From: UBA3537 sp049889395
GTDB lineage: Bacteria > Bacteroidota > Bacteroidia > Flavobacteriales > Flavobacteriaceae
Length of the DNA: 64,000 nucleotides
Direction of reading: 5' to 3'
Assembly (NCBI GenBank): GCA_049889395.1
Contig: JBMHDM010000008.1
Span: 97,677 to 161,676 of the forward strand
The notes under the pieces are model-generated. The model worked only from the letters and a program-made list of their open reading frames with translations. It did not search any database and was not told the DNA's origin. Positions 8,940-17,471 of the stretch are shown one piece after another. Every line of letters begins with the position of its first letter. The first letter of the stretch is position 1. Made by a program: the position numbers and the translations under genes.

Positions 8940-9296
8940 TTAATTTGATCCAAGTATTAGTGTGTTATCTGCTTCTTCTTTTGAAGTTATAGATACAATT
9001 TCAATGATTTCAAGTTTTTTGTCCCAAAGGATTTTCTCATCTTGTTCTGTGGAGACAATCCCTTTTACTTTGACCACAATGTAATCAGCAGGACTGCTTT
9101 TAGTCGCTTCTGATTTTTGATTCAACTCCAGTGCTTTTTCTGTCAAAAAAACACCGTAAATATCATCTTTAGTTTGTAACACTGCTGCATCATCAAAATA
9201 AATATAATTGCCTTCAATGGTTGTGAGGTTGTCTGATGAAGATTTACAAGCGATACTCACCAAAATTAAAAATATTGTAACAAATTTCTTTCTCAT
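8940..9296 (-). CDS. Small lipoprotein between sufB and sufC
   Basis: This 118-residue protein begins MRKKFVTIFLILVSIAC, a lipoprotein-type signal with Cys17, followed by KSSSDN. The mature domain is small and beta-rich (EGNYIYFDDAAVL, DYIVVKVKGIV, WDKKLEIIEIVSI). It resembles the small OB/NlpE-type lipoproteins of Bacteroidota, but I cannot name the family. It is inserted between sufB (11 bases upstream) and sufC (1 base downstream), so it must be co-transcribed. The link between an envelope lipoprotein and cytoplasmic Fe-S assembly is unexplained. Confidence 0.75.
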   Translation of the reverse strand: MRKKFVTIFLILVSIACKSSSDNLTTIEGNYIYFDDAAVLQTKDDIYGVFLTEKALELNQKSEATKSSPADYIVVKVKGIVSTEQDEKILWDKKLEIIEIVSITSKEEADNTLILGSN

Positions 9297-9307
9297 TTGT
9301 ATTGTGA

Positions 9308-10756
9308 TTATCCTACTGATCCTTCTAAACTTATTTCTAATAATTTTTGGGCTTCAACTGCAAACTCCATTGGTAATTTATTTAAGACATCTTTACTAAA
9401 TCCATTTACAATTAGTGCGATAGCTTTTTCAGTGTCAATTCCTCTTTGATTACAATAGAAGATTTGATCTTCGCCAATTTTACTAGTTGTTGCTTCATGC
9501 TCAATTTGAGCAGTTTTATTCTTTGCCTCGATGTACGGAAAAGTGTGAGCGCCACATTCATTTCCCATAAGCAAGCTGTCACATTGTGAAAAGTTACGAG
9601 CATTTTCAGCTCTCGAGCTTACTTGAACCAAACCTCTATAGCTATTGTGAGATTTACCAGCAGAAATTCCTTTACTGATGATGGTTGATTTGGTATTTTT
9701 GCCCAAATGAATCATTTTCGTGCCTGTATCCGCTTGTTGGTAATTATTTGTTACAGCAATGGAGTAGAACTCTCCTACAGAATGGTCTCCTTTCAATATA
9801 CAGGACGGATATTTCCAAGTTACAGCACTTCCAGTTTCAACTTGTGTCCAAGAAATCTTGGCATTTTTTTCGCATAGTCCACGTTTGGTTACAAAATTGA
9901 ATACCCCTCCATTTCCTTCTGCATTTCCAGGATACCAGTTCTGAACCGTCGAGTATTTTATTTCGGCATTGTCTAAAGCGATTAGTTCTACTACTGCGGC
10001 ATGCAATTGATTTTCGTCACGACTTGGTGCTGTACATCCTTCCAAGTAACTCACATAACTACCTTCATCAGCCACTACCAAAGTGCGTTCAAACTGGCCA
10101 GTTCCAGCTTGATTTATTCTAAAGTAAGTTGATAATTCCATAGGACAATGAACCCCCTTAGGAATATAACAAAAACTCCCATCGCTAAAGACGGCACTAT
10201 TAAGTGCAGCGTAATAATTGTCGGTTTTGGGAATCACAGTACCAATATATTTCCGAACCAAATCTGGATGTTTTTCGATGGCCTCAGACATACTCATAAA
10301 GATGATTCCTTTTTCAGAAAGTGTTTTTTTAAAGGTCGTGGCAACTGAAACAGAGTCAACCACTACATCCATTGCAACCCCAGCTAGTTTTTTTTGCTCA
10401 TCTAGTGAAATTCCTAGTTTTTCAAATGTGGCTAAAAGTTCTGGATCGACTTCGTCTAAGGAGTCGTATTTAGGTTTTTTATTAGGCGCTGAGTAGTAAG
10501 ATATGGCCTGAAAATCTGGTTTATCGTATGTGACATTAGCCCAGTCAGGTTCATCCATATTTTGCCAAATCTTAAAAGCTTCCAAACGCCACTGAGTCAT
10601 CCATTCGGGTTCATTTTTCTTTTTGGAAATAGCACGAACAATGGACTCATCCAATCCAACAGGAAAAGTGTCCGATTCTATGTCGGTATAAAAACCATAC
10701 TCATATTGTTTGGTTTTTAACTCTTCTCTTAAATCGTCTTCTGTGTATTTGTTCAT
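9308..10756 (-). CDS. sufB: Fe-S cluster assembly protein SufB
   Basis: SufB is the main scaffold on which SUF clusters are built. The 482-residue protein has the family hallmarks GCTAPSRDENQLHAAVVE, the NWYPGNAEGNGGVFNFVTKRG region (split here as NWYPGNAEG and GGVFNFVTK), and the C-terminal TSKIGEDQIFYCNQRGID part with a conserved Cys. The start is ATG 10756. It is the second gene of the operon, 16 bases after the A-type carrier gene. Confidence 0.97.
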   Translation of the reverse strand: MNKYTEDDLREELKTKQYEYGFYTDIESDTFPVGLDESIVRAISKKKNEPEWMTQWRLEAFKIWQNMDEPDWANVTYDKPDFQAISYYSAPNKKPKYDSLDEVDPELLATFEKLGISLDEQKKLAGVAMDVVVDSVSVATTFKKTLSEKGIIFMSMSEAIEKHPDLVRKYIGTVIPKTDNYYAALNSAVFSDGSFCYIPKGVHCPMELSTYFRINQAGTGQFERTLVVADEGSYVSYLEGCTAPSRDENQLHAAVVELIALDNAEIKYSTVQNWYPGNAEGNGGVFNFVTKRGLCEKNAKISWTQVETGSAVTWKYPSCILKGDHSVGEFYSIAVTNNYQQADTGTKMIHLGKNTKSTIISKGISAGKSHNSYRGLVQVSSRAENARNFSQCDSLLMGNECGAHTFPYIEAKNKTAQIEHEATTSKIGEDQIFYCNQRGIDTEKAIALIVNGFSKDVLNKLPMEFAVEAQKLLEISLEGSVG

Positions 10757-10772
10757 TTCAGTTTAATACGTT

Positions 10773-11102
10773 TCATAATGAGAATGATTCTCCACAGCCG
10801 CATGTGCGATTGGCATTAGGATTATGAAATACAAATCCGTTACCATTGAGACCTCCGGAGTAATCCAATGTGGTACCTACTAGATATAAAAAGCTTTTGG
10901 TGTCAACGATAATTTTGATGCCATTATCTTCAAATATTTTATCGCCATCGTTTTGAATGTTGTCAAATTTTAATTCATAAGACAATCCCGAACATCCACC
11001 ACTTTTTACTCCTACTCGAACAAAATCGGTTGTGGGGTTAAATCCATCGTCTTGCATAAGAGTTTCAACTTTTCGCTTTGCAGTCTCGCTAACCGTTATC
11101 AT
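10773..11102 (-). CDS. A-type iron-sulfur carrier (IscA/SufA family)
   Basis: A-type carriers receive clusters from SufBCD and hand them to targets. The 109-residue protein has the three family cysteines: Cys37 in SGGCSG, and Cys101 and Cys103 in RTCGCGESF at the C-terminus. The NPNANRTCGCG ending is the normal family signature. It is the first gene of the SUF operon and directly follows the promoter motif at 11138-11145. Whether to call it SufA, IscA or ErpA cannot be decided by eye. Confidence 0.95.
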   Translation of the reverse strand: MITVSETAKRKVETLMQDDGFNPTTDFVRVGVKSGGCSGLSYELKFDNIQNDGDKIFEDNGIKIIVDTKSFLYLVGTTLDYSGGLNGNGFVFHNPNANRTCGCGESFSL

Positions 11103-11137
11103 TTTAACTTAAAATTAATCGCGTTAATGGTAGATTG

Positions 11138-11145
11138 CAAATATA
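11138..11145 (-). promoter_or_regulatory. -7 promoter motif of the SUF operon
   Basis: TATATTTG on the minus strand matches TAnnTTTG exactly and lies 35 bases before the first SUF gene. No -33 TTG is found at 19-21 bases upstream. The gap 11103-11210 shows no terminator or clear regulator site. Confidence 0.5.
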
Positions 11146-11210
11146 CAACATAACAGATTTATATTGCTATCCCCTAACATTATATTATTGAATGAATTAA
11201 TAAGTTTTGT

Positions 11211-12281
11211 CTATGGATTTGAATATTGAGGATTTGAAATAAAATTATAATCGGAAAGCGTTAATAAAAAAGCTTTCAAATTGGCTTTGTCTATTTCAGA
11301 TAATTGAACACCACCTTGATCAACTTTTTTCATCAGAGGATCGATTGTTGGAGAGTCTTGAAGCCCCTCGCTATAGTGGTTGATCACTTCTTCGAGTGTA
11401 TTAAATCTACCGTCGTGCATGTAAGGTGCTGTGAAAGCTAAGTTTCTCAAGGAGGGGGATCTAAATTTACCGCTATCATTTGGGTCACCAGTTGATTTTG
11501 CCAGTCCCAGGTCTATTGGATTGGCATCAAGGCCATTGTTGTGAAATTTGTTGTCTGTCCAAAGGGGATTATTTTCATTCCCGTGACAATGAAAACAATC
11601 GCCTCGATTTTCGTCCATAAAAACATTAAAACCATCAATTTCTTGGGGGGTCAGTTGAACTTGACCCAATAGATATTGGTCAAATTTGGAATTCCCAGAG
11701 ATAATGGTTCGTTCGAATTGAGCTAAGGCTTTGCTTATGAGAACTGAGTCAATGACATTAGTTCCAAAGGCTCGTTCAAAAAGTATTGGATACGTTGGGT
11801 CTTGTTGAAGTTTTTCGACTACATTTTGAAGTGTTTCGTGCATTTCAATCGGATTTGTGATGGGGTCAAAGCTTTGACGTTCAAGACCAAGTTCTCGACC
11901 ATCCCAAAAGAATTTATCCTCATAATTCCAAGCCAAATTAAATAAGGGCATGGAATTTCTAGTCCCTGCAATATCATCTATTCCAACGCTATATTGTTGT
12001 CCGTCTGTGAAGGATTTTTCAGGGTGATGACAAGTCGCACAAGCTTGTGTATTGTCGGCAGATAATTTTTTTTCAAAAAATAGTCTTTTACCAAGTGCAA
12101 TACCTTCTTGAGTTATGGGGTTGTTTGGAGGGATAACTGGAGGAAGAATTCGACCTTGAAAAACTTGTGGAATATGTAGATTGGCCGGAGTTGGGACATA
12201 GGAGGTGTTTTCAGTTTCCTCTTCCGAGCAAGACAAACATGTCATAAAGACAATAACACTATATTTTATGAAATTATTCAA
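11211..12281 (-). CDS. Di-heme cytochrome c peroxidase, MauG/MbnH-like lipoprotein
   Basis: This 356-residue exported protein has two heme-binding CxxCH motifs, CATCH (residues 81-85) and CFHCH (229-233), and the APYMHDGRFNTLEEV motif typical of the bacterial di-heme peroxidase/MauG family. The N-terminus has a signal ending CLSC-SEEE, a likely lipoprotein with an acidic surface-export tail. It overlaps the 3' end of the MbnP-like gene by 8 bases. In methanotrophs, MbnH oxidises a Trp of MbnP to kynurenine to make a copper site, and the same pairing is seen here. The start must be TTG 12281, as an in-frame stop lies 7-9 bases upstream. An ordinary H2O2 peroxidase is the alternative. Confidence 0.88.
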   Translation of the reverse strand: MNNFIKYSVIVFMTCLSCSEEETENTSYVPTPANLHIPQVFQGRILPPVIPPNNPITQEGIALGKRLFFEKKLSADNTQACATCHHPEKSFTDGQQYSVGIDDIAGTRNSMPLFNLAWNYEDKFFWDGRELGLERQSFDPITNPIEMHETLQNVVEKLQQDPTYPILFERAFGTNVIDSVLISKALAQFERTIISGNSKFDQYLLGQVQLTPQEIDGFNVFMDENRGDCFHCHGNENNPLWTDNKFHNNGLDANPIDLGLAKSTGDPNDSGKFRSPSLRNLAFTAPYMHDGRFNTLEEVINHYSEGLQDSPTIDPLMKKVDQGGVQLSEIDKANLKAFLLTLSDYNFISNPQYSNP

Positions 12282-13041
12282 TGGACTCTAAGTTAAAAAC
12301 ATTTTGGCCATTTTGATACATCAAAATCTGAGCCGCACTATTGGGCATGAGCATTTGATCATAAACATTTAAATCCCAATTGTAGGGGTTTTTAAACCAT
12401 TGCGCGATGTTCATTGATATGGTAATTTGAGTGTTTTCAGTAATGGTAATTTCACCTAGATCTACCCTAAAAAACGTATCTTGAGGGAACGAAGGATTCT
12501 GTCCAGGATTATCTGCTGCTCGAATGGCATGATAATTATATCCTGACTCTGAATTTCCCGCATTCAAATACTTGCCATCTAATTGCATATAGTGGTAACC
12601 TCCACCCAGCATCATTGGAACATTCCAGGAGGCAGAATTTAAGTCTGTGTAAGCTCCATCTATATTGTCTTGGTTCGAAAATCCAAATGTAAAACCAACA
12701 TTGGAATAGGTGTTTGAACTGATGCTAGTGTTCGTTAAAAATTGTAGTGATTCTTCATCACTTAAGTCCAAGAGATTGTAACTGTCTAGAGTTATTGTTT
12801 CACCAGATGACCTTGTAAAGGTTATGGCCGAAATTAAATACCTTAGACGCTCTATGCTTAATTCATTACCAATGGCATTTGTGAATTTTATAACATTGAA
12901 GTCAGCAAATGTTACGGGTGTGTTGTCCCAATGGTGGATAAATTTAAACACTACTGCAGTGCCAGAAATATCATCGTCTTTGTCTGATTCACATCCGAAT
13001 AAGAAACCTGTAAGAACTATAGTTACGATTATTTTTTTCAT
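12274..13041 (-). CDS. MbnP-like copper-binding lipoprotein
   Basis: This 255-residue lipoprotein has a clear lipobox (LFGC, Cys17) followed by ESDKDDD, an acidic tail typical of surface-exposed Bacteroidota lipoproteins. The remainder fits the MbnP family: VFKFIHHWDNTPVTF, TNAIGNELSIERLRYLIS, SASWNVPM, GGGYHYMQLDGKY. Candidate copper or kynurenine-site residues are His36, His37, Trp38, Trp139, His150 and His171; which Trp might be oxidised cannot be told. Its ATG overlaps the upstream gene stop (ATGA), and the di-heme enzyme gene follows directly. The copper role is inferred from the methanotroph pair. Confidence 0.8.
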   Translation of the reverse strand: MKKIIVTIVLTGFLFGCESDKDDDISGTAVVFKFIHHWDNTPVTFADFNVIKFTNAIGNELSIERLRYLISAITFTRSSGETITLDSYNLLDLSDEESLQFLTNTSISSNTYSNVGFTFGFSNQDNIDGAYTDLNSASWNVPMMLGGGYHYMQLDGKYLNAGNSESGYNYHAIRAADNPGQNPSFPQDTFFRVDLGEITITENTQITISMNIAQWFKNPYNWDLNVYDQMLMPNSAAQILMYQNGQNVFNLESIE

Positions 13042-14381
13042 GGTTCAATTTTGAGTATTAACAAATCTGTAAATCCTTTATTTTCAGTAATATCTACATC
13101 ATCGCTATTCGATTGCCCAACGGCAACGATAGTTCTGTTATTCAATTCGGTCACATCCATTAAAAGATCCACTTGACTCCCTCCTGCAGAAGTTTGCCAT
13201 AGCAAGGTGCCTTGGTCATTAATTTTGATAAGCCAAGCGTCATTTTGTCCATTGTTTTTTGTCAAATCGCCGTCAGCACTTCTAGAATTTCCCGCGATAA
13301 CATAGTCGTTATTTTGAGTTTTATAAACGGATTGTACCCCATCAAACCCAGTACCACCATAGGTTTTTTGCCATATAATGGTTCCTTCTGTATTAATTTT
13401 TATAGCCCAAATGTCTGCTGCTCCGTTGTTGTTGGAAATATTTTGATCATTACTTCTGCTATCCCCTACAATAATTAAATTGCCGTCAATGGTCTCTGTG
13501 ATGTCTCGAGCTTCATCGATTTCACTGCCACCATAGGATTGATCCCATATTAAATTGCCATTTCCATCTAATTTTATAATCCAAAAGTCGTATGTACCTT
13601 TATTATTACTAATGTTCACGTCATTGCTGTCAGATGATCCAGCAACAATAATGTTACCATCTATTGTTTCTATGACTCCGTATGCGGTGTCTGTAAAAGA
13701 TCCACCAAAGTATCTGCTCCAAATCAATTCACCAGATGAATCGAGTTTAATAACCCAATAGTCCCCTCCAGCATGACGTTTTGTAGCCAATCTGTTGTTA
13801 CCCTCACCATTGGATGCCGTTACATCTAAAACGCCTGCTAAGATGAAACCTCCATCCGTCGATTGAATGACAGAAAAGGCATTGTCAGCACCAGCATATC
13901 CATATGATTTTTCCCATATAATGTCTCCATTTTGAGATAATTTCAAGATCCAAAAGTCATCAAAACCAGCATTGGAAGTAGCATCGCCGTTGTTACTTTT
14001 GCTACTACCTACGATGGCATACCCATCGTCATTTGTAGCGATTATACATTGGCCTTTATCATCCTTAGAGCCACCGTATGTTTTTTGCCATTGCGCTGTC
14101 CCAAAGGCATCAAATTTCATAAGCCAATAGTCAAATGTATTATCAGTTTTATTTGAAATATCACCGTCAGAACTTTGGGTATATCCAAATATGGCATATC
14201 CACCATCTAATGTTTTGACGATAGAGTTGGCACTTTCATTTTTAGTTCCACCAATGGTTGTAATTGACGAAATTTTAGGGGAGGTTAAGCCTGAGGCTTG
14301 AGATTCATCAGAAGAACAGCCCAACAAACTAGTTGTTAGGATTACAAAACACGATATTTTAATGTTTTGCAAATTTATCAT
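13038..14381 (-). CDS. Seven-repeat beta-propeller lipoprotein
   Basis: This 447-residue lipoprotein has a strong lipobox (LLGC, Cys22) followed by SSDES. The mature protein consists of seven repeats of about 52-66 residues. Each has the pattern WxKxYGGSxxD, DGGYxIxGxSxSNDGDIS, and DxWxIKLxxxGxxx, ending just before the next Trp. Seven units with this spacing predict a closed seven-bladed propeller. The third unit has an insertion of about 8-10 residues. Propellers usually bind ligands or partner proteins; no catalytic motif is visible. It is translationally coupled to the MbnP-like gene and lies 8 bases after the choice-of-anchor B gene. Confidence 0.82.
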   Translation of the reverse strand: MINLQNIKISCFVILTTSLLGCSSDESQASGLTSPKISSITTIGGTKNESANSIVKTLDGGYAIFGYTQSSDGDISNKTDNTFDYWLMKFDAFGTAQWQKTYGGSKDDKGQCIIATNDDGYAIVGSSKSNNGDATSNAGFDDFWILKLSQNGDIIWEKSYGYAGADNAFSVIQSTDGGFILAGVLDVTASNGEGNNRLATKRHAGGDYWVIKLDSSGELIWSRYFGGSFTDTAYGVIETIDGNIIVAGSSDSNDVNISNNKGTYDFWIIKLDGNGNLIWDQSYGGSEIDEARDITETIDGNLIIVGDSRSNDQNISNNNGAADIWAIKINTEGTIIWQKTYGGTGFDGVQSVYKTQNNDYVIAGNSRSADGDLTKNNGQNDAWLIKINDQGTLLWQTSAGGSQVDLLMDVTELNNRTIVAVGQSNSDDVDITENKGFTDLLILKIEP

Positions 14382-14389
14382 GATGAAAA

Positions 14390-15748
14390 TTAATTACTTT
14401 TTTTGACCACAAAAAGCCCTTTTTCGATATCACTTATTACAATATGACCACTTTCAAAATAGGGGTAAATATTCCAAACCCCATTAAAATTGGCATTATC
14501 ATTCTCGGGGTAAGTGTCAAAAAATCCAATTTCAGTCATTGATTGACTTTCAATATTACTGATGTCAATTTCTCTCATACCGGCTCTATAGCTGGCTAAA
14601 AAGTAGCTGTTCCCTACGGCGTAACCATTATGGTCGATCGAGGTGTTTTGAGCAATATATTCAAAACTCATTGATGGATTATCTAAATCACTAAAATCAA
14701 AAATAAGCGTTCGAGTATTCGTGCCTATTTGTACTTCATCTAATTCATCTCCAACAATAAAGTAGCGCATGTCGCTGGTAAACCATCCCTGGTGGGTGTA
14801 TCTGATGTTATCGTAACCTACTGTTGAAATTGTGATTGGGTTAGTTTTGTCGGTAACATCGGCAATTACGACTTCATTTTCATTGCTTCCAATTAAAATT
14901 TCCTTTCCGGTATAATCCGAGTCAGGACCATTGTAAATTACAACTTGAGCATCATGTGAATAGCCTCCACTACCGAAACCGCCTTCCAAAATGGGAGTAG
15001 TAGGGTTTTGGATATTTATAAAAATAGGACCACCACTGTAAGTGCCGTTTCTATTGGTCCCTACAACATAAGCATACCCAGAGTCTTCATTAATTACAAT
15101 ATTGTGTGCGCTACCAAATTCTGTAAAATGTGTATCTGCATCAAATTCAATTGCATCGTTTTCAACGTCCCTAAGTCGCGTCAAATCAAAAACTTGCATA
15201 CCATGATTTTGGGCTTCACTGACAATGAAGGCATGATTCTGATATACTTTGATATCCCGCCAAGAACTGTTTACTGTAGCCGTTGGTAACACTCCGACTA
15301 ACCTCAGGTTGTCAGGGTCACTCATATCTACAAAAGCGGTGTGAGAGGACAGTCCGACCAAAGCATACTCTTTGCCATCTGCTGGATCAGTCCAGCCCCA
15401 GGAGTCATTTCCTGAAATAGAGACCCCTCCAGATGCTCCGAGGCTTAAATCGTCCAAAGATAAATATCCTACTAGGTCATAATTATTGCAGGGGTATACC
15501 CCCGCAAATCCGTTCTCGCATGGTAATGAACTAAAACTTATGTCATCACAAACATCACCTATCCCATCGCCATCGGAATCTTCTTGATTTGGGTTTGGCG
15601 TGTTTGCGCAATTATCAGCTGAGTCAAAAATCCCATCCCCATCGGTGTCAGAATAGGTTACTCCAACAGTTTCATTTTCGCAATTTAATGTTATTGCAAA
15701 ACAACACAACAGACCAAAAAAGATGTATAATTTTTTAGGATTAATCAT
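14390..15748 (-). CDS. Choice-of-anchor B family protein with thrombospondin type 3 repeat
   Basis: This 452-residue exported protein has an N-terminal signal ending ITLNC-ENE (a weak lipobox), then a calcium-binding thrombospondin type 3 segment (DTDGDGIFDSADNC, DSDGDGIGDVCDD; residues about 33-68). A large repeat domain follows with WGWTDPADGKEYALVG, SWRDIKVYQNHAFIVSE, SHDAQVV and HQGWF motifs, matching choice-of-anchor B proteins, which form a beta-propeller-like fold. No T9SS C-terminal domain is present, so it is probably lipid-anchored. It is the first gene of the four-gene operon with the MbnP/MbnH-like pair. Substrate unknown. Confidence 0.85.
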   Translation of the reverse strand: MINPKKLYIFFGLLCCFAITLNCENETVGVTYSDTDGDGIFDSADNCANTPNPNQEDSDGDGIGDVCDDISFSSLPCENGFAGVYPCNNYDLVGYLSLDDLSLGASGGVSISGNDSWGWTDPADGKEYALVGLSSHTAFVDMSDPDNLRLVGVLPTATVNSSWRDIKVYQNHAFIVSEAQNHGMQVFDLTRLRDVENDAIEFDADTHFTEFGSAHNIVINEDSGYAYVVGTNRNGTYSGGPIFINIQNPTTPILEGGFGSGGYSHDAQVVIYNGPDSDYTGKEILIGSNENEVVIADVTDKTNPITISTVGYDNIRYTHQGWFTSDMRYFIVGDELDEVQIGTNTRTLIFDFSDLDNPSMSFEYIAQNTSIDHNGYAVGNSYFLASYRAGMREIDISNIESQSMTEIGFFDTYPENDNANFNGVWNIYPYFESGHIVISDIEKGLFVVKKSN

Positions 15749-15826
15749 TCGAAAAATGTCTTTTAGAATTACACTGCAATTTACATCAAATTCTAGTATA
15801 AAGTCTTAAAAATTGTTTAATTAAGT

Positions 15827-15834
15827 TATTTTTG
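15827..15834 (+). promoter_or_regulatory. -7 promoter motif of thiL
   Basis: TATTTTTG ends 4 bases before the thiL ATG, so the transcript would start on or next to the start codon. The shared gap 15749-15838 must also hold the divergent promoter of the choice-of-anchor B operon; only a near-match (TAGAATTTG, one base too long) is seen there. Confidence 0.5.
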
Positions 15835-15838
15835 CAAC

Positions 15839-16885
15839 ATGATAGAAGACAAAAATCAGAGCAAAACCCCACTTTCAGCCCTTGGCGAATTTGGTTTAAT
15901 TGAACACTTAACTACAAATTTTTCGATAGCAAATTCCAGTACGGTAATGGGTATTGGCGATGATGCAGCTATTTTAAATTTTGGTGACGAATCTGTAGTT
16001 TTAACTACTGATTTTTTGGTGGAGGGTGTTCATTTTGATTTGAGCTACATGCCATTAAAACACTTAGGATATAAAGCCGTAGTGGTCAATTTGTCTGATG
16101 TTTATGCCATGAACGCCCAGGCTTCACAAATCACGGTATCCATTGCAGTTTCGAACCGATTTCCTCTTGAAGCACTAGAAGCTTTATATGATGGGATTCG
16201 AACTGCTGCAAAAATTTACGGAGTAGATGTAGTTGGTGGCGATACGACCTCTTCTTTGAGTGGATTGACCATTTCAATTTCTGCTGTTGGTAGCGCTCCA
16301 ATGGGCAACTTGGTTAGACGCAGTGGAGCCAAGCCCAATGATTTGCTGGTGATCACTGGAGATGTTGGCGCCGCCTACATGGGACTTCAAGTTTTGGAGC
16401 GTGAAAAAGCGGTTTTTAAAGTCAACCCAAACAATCAGCCTGACTTGGATGCATATACCTACCTCATTGAAAGACAGTTGAAACCTGAGGCCCGTAAAGA
16501 TATTATCGCCCTGTTAGGAAATTTGGACGTTAAACCCACGGCCATGATTGATATCAGTGACGGATTATCTTCAGAAATTATCCATTTATGTAAACAAAGT
16601 AGTGTGGGATGTGATTTGTATGAAGATAAAATACCGTTAGATCCTCAAGTTATTTCTTCTTGTGAGGAATTCAATTTAGATAGTACCACTATAGCGCTTA
16701 GCGGTGGAGAAGACTATGAATTATTGATGACCATTTCACAGAAAGATTATCCAAAAATAAAGGCCAATCCGAACTTAACTGTTATTGGTCATATGACTCA
16801 AACAGAATTTGGAATGAATCTTATCACTAGAGGATCAGAAAAAATACCGTTGACGGCACAAGGATGGAATAGCCTAAAGGATTAA
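15839..16885 (+). CDS. thiL: Thiamine-phosphate kinase
   Basis: ThiL phosphorylates thiamine monophosphate to thiamine diphosphate, the active cofactor. The 348-residue protein has the N-terminal GEFGLIEHL motif, the metal-binding GIGDDAAI segment, VVGGDTTSS, the KPNDLLVITGDVGAAY region, and C-terminal ISDGLSSEI and SGGEDYELL. The length is normal for flavobacteria. It is monocistronic and faces the gldD gene, with only 4 bases between the two stop codons. Confidence 0.96.
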   Translation: MIEDKNQSKTPLSALGEFGLIEHLTTNFSIANSSTVMGIGDDAAILNFGDESVVLTTDFLVEGVHFDLSYMPLKHLGYKAVVVNLSDVYAMNAQASQITVSIAVSNRFPLEALEALYDGIRTAAKIYGVDVVGGDTTSSLSGLTISISAVGSAPMGNLVRRSGAKPNDLLVITGDVGAAYMGLQVLEREKAVFKVNPNNQPDLDAYTYLIERQLKPEARKDIIALLGNLDVKPTAMIDISDGLSSEIIHLCKQSSVGCDLYEDKIPLDPQVISSCEEFNLDSTTIALSGGEDYELLMTISQKDYPKIKANPNLTVIGHMTQTEFGMNLITRGSEKIPLTAQGWNSLKD

Positions 16886-16889
16886 CGTG

Positions 16890-17471
16890 TTATTTTTTCC
16901 ACTCGATGCTTTCCATCAACCGAATAATATCATTTTGGATATATCTCGTGGCTGGATAAATTGAATCGTAGTTTGGACGAGTATTGAAATATAAAGCACC
17001 TGATAGAAAATGGTTGATACTGTCCGTCGCATAAAATTGAATCTGTGAGGCCACAGGACCGCTCAAGTCGAAAATTTTTCCGTAAACACGACTTATGTTG
17101 TTAGTAAACTCTTTTTCAGAAACACTGTGTGCAATTTTGGCGTGTTGTTGTGTAATTGATAATGACGATTTGATGAGGTTGTCTAAGTTATAATCCACAA
17201 ATTTGTAAGATATATAAATGGAAGCATTCATGGGCTTATAGACCAAGTTTACACCCTCAATGATATTGTTCTTTTTGATGACTTCAAGACTGGAAAGTAT
17301 ATTTTTGTCAAACAAAAAAGGGAGTTTAGTGTCGGTGTATTGATATTCAGCAGTTGGATAGTCCAATTTCAAATAAGCCTTAGGTTTAGGGACGTTAATA
17401 TCTTGGCGACAACTTATTGTTGTTAATAGAATTGCGACAAAAAGAGGATAAACTATTATTTTTGCAGACAA
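16890..17471 (-). CDS. gldD: Gliding motility lipoprotein GldD
   Basis: GldD is a lipoprotein needed for gliding and T9SS function in Flavobacterium johnsoniae. The 193-residue protein has a lipoprotein signal ending TTISC (Cys21), then RQDINVPKPKAYLKLDYP, a family hallmark, and ends PATRYIQNDIIRLMESIEWK. It overlaps the gldE 3' end by 16 bases, the same gldE-gldD order as in F. johnsoniae. The start is TTG 17471; an in-frame stop lies 3 bases upstream and there is no ATG before the lipobox. Confidence 0.93.
   Translation of the reverse strand: MSAKIIVYPLFVAILLTTISCRQDINVPKPKAYLKLDYPTAEYQYTDTKLPFLFDKNILSSLEVIKKNNIIEGVNLVYKPMNASIYISYKFVDYNLDNLIKSSLSITQQHAKIAHSVSEKEFTNNISRVYGKIFDLSGPVASQIQFYATDSINHFLSGALYFNTRPNYDSIYPATRYIQNDIIRLMESIEWKK

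Noticed and set aside
11211..13041. Complete methanobactin biosynthesis locus
   Set aside because: Only MbnP- and MbnH-like genes are present; no precursor peptide, MbnB/MbnC or MATE exporter nearby.
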